The notes under the pieces: generated by a model | The model's database searches: none | What the model was told of the DNA's origin: nothing | Seen by the model: only the letters and a program-made list of their open reading frames with translations | Assembly: GCA_004552195.1 (NCBI GenBank) | Contig: SFPC01000067.1 | Span: 1-9,534 of the forward strand | Length of the DNA stretch: 9,534 nucleotides | Source: Bacteroidales bacterium | Lineage (GTDB): Bacteria; Bacteroidota; Bacteroidia; Bacteroidales; Bacteroidaceae | Direction of reading: 5' to 3' | Position numbers and translations under genes: made by a program | Shown here: piece after piece, positions 6,613-9,534 of the stretch | Layout of the letters: each line of letters starts with the position of its first letter | How positions within the stretch are numbered: the first letter of the stretch is position 1

Positions 6613-9141
6613 TTATTTATCTGCCTCCTTGAGCAGCCTCACGGAGACGTCGGTTGCGGCTTCTGCAGGCTTGCCGGCATAATCGTCGTCCGGCACGGTG
6701 AGTTCGATAGCGTTCTGCACTTTTTCTTCAAGCAGGGCGAAACGCAGCACGTCCTGCACATCTTCCACGAAATGGAAGGTGAGACCCTTCACATAGCGCT
6801 CGTTGATGTCCTGTACATCCTTGCGGTTTTCCTCCGAAATGAGAATGTCGGTGATGCCGGCACGCTTGGCCGCCAGGATTTTCTCCTTGATGCCGCCCAC
6901 GGGCAACACGCGGCCTCGCAGTGTTATCTCACCCGTCATGGCCAGGTGGTCGCGCACTTTTCGCTGGGTGAGCGCCGAGGCGATGGAAGTGGCGATGGTG
7001 ATGCCGGCGGAAGGGCCGTCCTTGGGCGTGGCGCCTTCGGGCACATGGACGTGAACGCCCCAGTGGTCGAACACGCGGTAGTCCAATCCCAAAGTTTCGG
7101 CGTGGGCCTTGATATATTCCAATGCCAGCACGGCACTCTCTTTCATCACATCGCCCAGGTTGCCGGTCAGGGTTAGCTTACCTCCCTTGCTGCGGCTCAC
7201 GCCGGTTTCGATAAACAGGATTTCGCCACCCACGGCGGTCCATGCCAGTCCGGTCACCACACCGGCGTACTTGTTGCCCTGGTATTTGTCGCGGCTGAAC
7301 AGCGGTTTGCCCAGCAGTTTCTCTATGTCGGCGGGCTTTACTGCGCTGTCGGCATACGGCATGATGTCATCGTCGGAGGTAGAGGTGAGGTAAGCCACCT
7401 TGCGGAATATCTTGTTGATTTGCTTCTCCAATTGGCGCACGCCACTCTCGCGGGTGTATCGCTCGATGATATATTCTATGGCAGCGGGAGTGAACTTGAG
7501 GCGTGCCTTCTCACCGAAGTCGAAATCCTTTTGCTCTTTCGGCACGAGGTGACGGCGGGCAATTTCTTTCTTCTCCTCCGTCAGATAGCCTTCCACTTCG
7601 ATAATTTCCATGCGGTCGAGCAGGGGGCGCGGAATGGTCTGCAAACTGTTGGCCGTGGCGATGAAGAACACCTTGGAGAGGTCGAAGTCGAGGTCCAGAT
7701 AGTTGTCGTGGAAAGCATTGTTCTGCTCCGGGTCGAGCACTTCGAGCAGCGCGCTGTGCGGGTCGCCGTTGTAATTGTTTTCCGACACCTTGTCAATCTC
7801 GTCGAGCACGAAGAGCGGGTTGGCCGTCTCGGCTTTGGCTATGCCCTTGATGATGCGGCCCGGCATGGCACCCACATAGGTGCGGCGGTGGCCGCGTATC
7901 TCAGCCTCGTCGTGAATGCCGCCCAAGGAGATGCGCATATATTTGCGCCCCAGGGCTTCGGCGATGCTTTTGCCGAGCGATGTCTTGCCCACTCCCGGAG
8001 GGCCGTAAAGGCAGAGGATGGGAGCCTTGTTCGTTTTGCGGTAGCGCAGGGTGGCCAGATGTTCCAGAATGCGCTCCTTCACCTTTTCCATGCCGTAGTG
8101 GTCGCGATTGAGGATGTGCTCGGCATTGCGGATGTTCAGGTTGTCGTCAGTGTAAACACCCCAAGGCAGGCTGACAATGGTTTGCAGGTAGTTGAGCTGC
8201 ACGTTGTAATCAGGTACCTGCGGATTGATGCGTTTGAGTTTCTCCAACTCGCGGCGGAATGTGGCTTCGACCTTTTCGGGAAATACCAGCTTGGAGGCTT
8301 TCTTCTCCAGGTCGGCCACGTCGCCGTTTTCGTCCTCGCCCAGCTCGCTTTGTATGTTTTTAATCTGCTGGTGGAGGAAGAACTCCTTCTGCTGCTGGTC
8401 TAATTCTTCGCGCGTTTGCTCTTGGATTTCATGTTTCAATTGGGCAAACTGGCACTCCCGATTGAGCAGTTGGAGGAGTTTGAAAGCTCTGCGCTTCAAG
8501 TCGTGTTCCAAGAAAAGTTCGTAGCGTTCTTCTAAAGAGAACGCCATGTTGACGCAAATAAAGTTGATGAGGAAAACGGGGTGCGAAATGTTTTTCACAG
8601 CAAAAGCTGACTCATCTGCACGCTGCACATCGCTCAACTTCAAGAAACGCACCACGGCATCGCGACAAGCATCAACCAGCACGGCAAATTCTTTGTCGTG
8701 GATGTCGTAGACGGTTTCGTTCAGCGAAGTTACTTCCGCACGATAGCAAGGCTTGCGCCGCTTCAGGCTTTCCAAAAGGATGGGGCCGTAGCTTTGCAAG
8801 ATAGCAGCCGTATGTCCGTTGGGCAAATCGATGGTGCGCATCACACGGGCCACCACGCCCTGCTGATATAAATCGGATGCGACGGGTTCTTCCACCGAAG
8901 CATCTTTCTGGGTGAACACAGCGATGAGTTCCCCACGCTTCATGGATTGGGTAACAACTTTCAGGCTTGACTCTCTTCCCACTGTAACCGAACCTACCAC
9001 GCCGGGGAACAGTATCAAGTTACGCAAGGGCAACACGGGCAATATTTCCTCGTGAGGCGTGTGTAACAGGGCGTCCATGTCGCCCTCAAAGTCGGCTATC
9101 AGTGAAAAGGCATTCTGTGTTATATCGTCTTTACTATTCAT
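6613..9141 (-). CDS. lon: ATP-dependent protease Lon
   Basis: Lon is a cytosolic hexameric AAA+ serine protease that degrades misfolded and regulatory proteins. The 842 aa show the full family layout. The N-terminal LAN domain spans about residues 33-235 ([16 protein letters not shown] near the start). A coiled-coil stretch ([20 protein letters not shown], about 241-260) leads to the AAA+ module with Walker A GPPGVGKT (380-387), [20 protein letters not shown], and Walker B FVLDEID (444-450). The protease domain has catalytic Ser711 in PKDGPSAG and Lys754 in GGIKEK, 43 residues apart as in E. coli Lon (S679/K722). It is slightly longer than E. coli Lon (784 aa), mainly at the ends. The ATG at 9141 gives [10 protein letters not shown]; a later Met22 precedes the conserved domain but would remove an N-terminus of ordinary composition. 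A consensus Bacteroidales -7 box lies 33 bases upstream, so lon probably starts this transcription unit. Confidence 0.98.
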   Translation of the reverse strand: MNSKDDITQNAFSLIADFEGDMDALLHTPHEEILPVLPLRNLILFPGVVGSVTVGRESSLKVVTQSMKRGELIAVFTQKDASVEEPVASDLYQQGVVARVMRTIDLPNGHTAAILQSYGPILLESLKRRKPCYRAEVTSLNETVYDIHDKEFAVLVDACRDAVVRFLKLSDVQRADESAFAVKNISHPVFLINFICVNMAFSLEERYELFLEHDLKRRAFKLLQLLNRECQFAQLKHEIQEQTREELDQQQKEFFLHQQIKNIQSELGEDENGDVADLEKKASKLVFPEKVEATFRRELEKLKRINPQVPDYNVQLNYLQTIVSLPWGVYTDDNLNIRNAEHILNRDHYGMEKVKERILEHLATLRYRKTNKAPILCLYGPPGVGKTSLGKSIAEALGRKYMRISLGGIHDEAEIRGHRRTYVGAMPGRIIKGIAKAETANPLFVLDEIDKVSENNYNGDPHSALLEVLDPEQNNAFHDNYLDLDFDLSKVFFIATANSLQTIPRPLLDRMEIIEVEGYLTEEKKEIARRHLVPKEQKDFDFGEKARLKFTPAAIEYIIERYTRESGVRQLEKQINKIFRKVAYLTSTSDDDIMPYADSAVKPADIEKLLGKPLFSRDKYQGNKYAGVVTGLAWTAVGGEILFIETGVSRSKGGKLTLTGNLGDVMKESAVLALEYIKAHAETLGLDYRVFDHWGVHVHVPEGATPKDGPSAGITIATSIASALTQRKVRDHLAMTGEITLRGRVLPVGGIKEKILAAKRAGITDILISEENRKDVQDINERYVKGLTFHFVEDVQDVLRFALLEEKVQNAIELTVPDDDYAGKPAEAATDVSVRLLKEADK

Positions 9142-9174
9142 TCGTTTTCTTGGGTGCTGAAGTCAAAGTGTCTG

Positions 9175-9182
9175 CAAAGATA
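9175..9182 (-). promoter_or_regulatory. Probable lon promoter -7 box (TATCTTTG)
   Basis: On the minus strand 9182-9175 reads TATCTTTG, an exact fit to the Bacteroides -7 consensus TAnnTTTG. It is 33 bases from the lon ATG, leaving a short leader of about 25-30 bases. No good TTTG is seen at the usual -33 spacing; a T-rich stretch lies there, and a TTTG occurs about 26 bases upstream. The box forms one end of the repeat element at 9182-9249. Confidence 0.6.
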
Positions 9183-9249
9183 GTGCAAGGCGAGAGAAGA
9201 ACGAAAAACAAAGCTGAAAGTTTTGATTTTATTCTTCCGAGCCGCCGCC
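9182..9249. repeat. REP-like palindromic element, copy 1
   Basis: The element starts with agtgcaaggcgag (9182-9194) and ends with ccgagccgccgcc (9237-9249). Its two ends are imperfect inverted repeats, and the AT-rich centre is partly self-complementary (aaaac and gtttt types). The same two ends recur exactly in the next copy about 83 bases away, while the centres differ. I remember similar agtgcaag...gccgc blocks before many Bacteroides genes, so this is probably one of many genomic copies. Confidence 0.75.
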
Positions 9250-9264
9250 TGTCTTATCCAAAGT

Positions 9265-9333
9265 AGTGCAAGGCGAGCGCAGGACAAAAAGAAAAGCCAG
9301 AGGATTTTCTTTTTTTCATGCCGAGCCGCCGCC
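9265..9333. repeat. REP-like palindromic element, copy 2
   Basis: Its ends agtgcaaggcgag (9265-9277) and ccgagccgccgcc (9321-9333) are identical to those of copy 1. The centre contains a perfect 10-bp stem, aaaaagaaaa (9286-9295) with ttttcttttt (9305-9314), around a 9-base loop, so the whole element can fold into one long imperfect hairpin. Just outside its left end the minus strand reads TACTTTG, one base short of the -7 consensus seen at copy 1. Confidence 0.75.
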
Positions 9334-9366
9334 AATGCGTAAACAAACTGTTTGAGTTTACGCATT
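9334..9366. repeat. 11-bp perfect inverted repeat upstream of the lon promoter
   Basis: AATGCGTAAAC (9334-9344) and GTTTACGCATT (9356-9366) are exact reverse complements around an 11-base AT-rich loop that itself contains aaactgttt. It directly adjoins copy 2 of the palindromic element. It could be an operator upstream of the lon promoter or a terminator hairpin for a gene to the right. On the minus strand no U-run follows it, so an operator or stem of another kind is as likely. Confidence 0.6.
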
Positions 9367-9458
9367 TCCGAGATTTGAGTGTCTTTGAAGTTCTGTGCTA
9401 TTTATTAGCCGCATGTAATTCCTTCTTCACGCCATGAAAACAACAAGAGAGTTGCAGC

Positions 9459-9533
9459 CTAGAGAAAGAGCTTGCGCAAACGCCCATCATGATCTTCTTC
9501 TTGAGAATCTGCTTTGTGATTGTAAAGTGTTGA
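9459..9533 (-). CDS. Possible C-terminal end of an unidentified gene (24 codons)
   Basis: From the right edge one minus-strand frame is open for 24 codons and stops at a TAG (9459-9461). It reads STLYNHKADSQEEDHDGRLR followed by KLFL, a hydrophilic run that would suit the end of a real protein. It is too short to assign a family. A second minus frame and one plus frame are also open here, so this is a weak call. The rest of 9367-9458 shows nothing I can support. Confidence 0.22.
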   Translation of the reverse strand, partial: STLYNHKADSQEEDHDGRLRKLFL

Positions 9534-9534
9534 T

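Noticed and set aside
7420..8403. A 327-codon plus-strand open frame opposite lon.
   Set aside because: It mirrors the conserved Lon AAA+ and coiled-coil coding sequence and shows no independent domain or start signal.
9138..9365. A 75-codon minus-strand frame overlapping the lon start by four bases (ATGA), which could suggest a coupled leader peptide.
   Set aside because: It is made of the two palindromic repeats and the adjacent dyad, gives repeated A-A-A-R-type sequence, and would have to be read upstream of the likely lon promoter box.
9434..9534. A plus-strand frame from an ATG at 9434 running off the right edge (starts MKTTRELQPRER).
   Set aside because: Only 33 codons are visible, I recognise no family, and competing minus-strand frames are open over the same bases.

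Overview
The window looks like a GC-rich chromosomal segment of a Bacteroidales bacterium (Bacteroides/Prevotella-type relatives; the genus cannot be fixed from sequence alone). The clues are the gene set and order lon - tgt - LptF/G permease - RhlE-like helicase, the form of Lon and Tgt, a TAnnTTTG-type -7 promoter element in front of lon, and AT-rich and REP-like intergenic repeats of a kind I associate with this order. Every supported gene lies on the minus strand, so transcription runs from the right end of the window to the left.

Right to left: 9142-9534 is non-coding apart from a possible gene tail at the edge. It holds two tandem imperfect palindromic elements of about 68 bp, a separate 11-bp perfect inverted repeat, and a consensus -7 box that forms the lon-proximal end of the first element. 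Next come lon (842 aa), a strong hairpin in the 56-base gap, tgt (376 aa), an LptF/LptG-family permease (400 aa, with an odd basic N-terminal extension), a DEAD-box RNA helicase (518 aa, with a long charged repetitive tail) and, one base later, a secreted 508-aa protein. That protein carries recognisable pieces of glycoside hydrolase family 92 but has lost almost all of the catalytic barrel. A repeat-rich gap of about 150 bases follows, then a Bcp/PrxQ peroxiredoxin. Nine bases further on is the start of an AT-rich membrane protein that runs off the left edge and was reconstructed by hand. It resembles the membrane-anchoring N-terminus of Bacteroidales phosphoethanolamine-transferase/sulfatase-type enzymes.

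Most of the content is housekeeping: protein quality control (Lon), tRNA modification (Tgt), lipopolysaccharide export (LptF/G), RNA remodelling (DEAD-box) and peroxide defence (Bcp). These genes need not act together; tight spacing suggests co-transcription of at least tgt, the permease, the helicase and the GH92-derived gene. The least ordinary items are the eroded GH92 protein, whose central linker is encoded by hairpin-bearing GC-rich DNA that may be a captured repeat, and the promoter-bearing tandem palindromes in front of lon.
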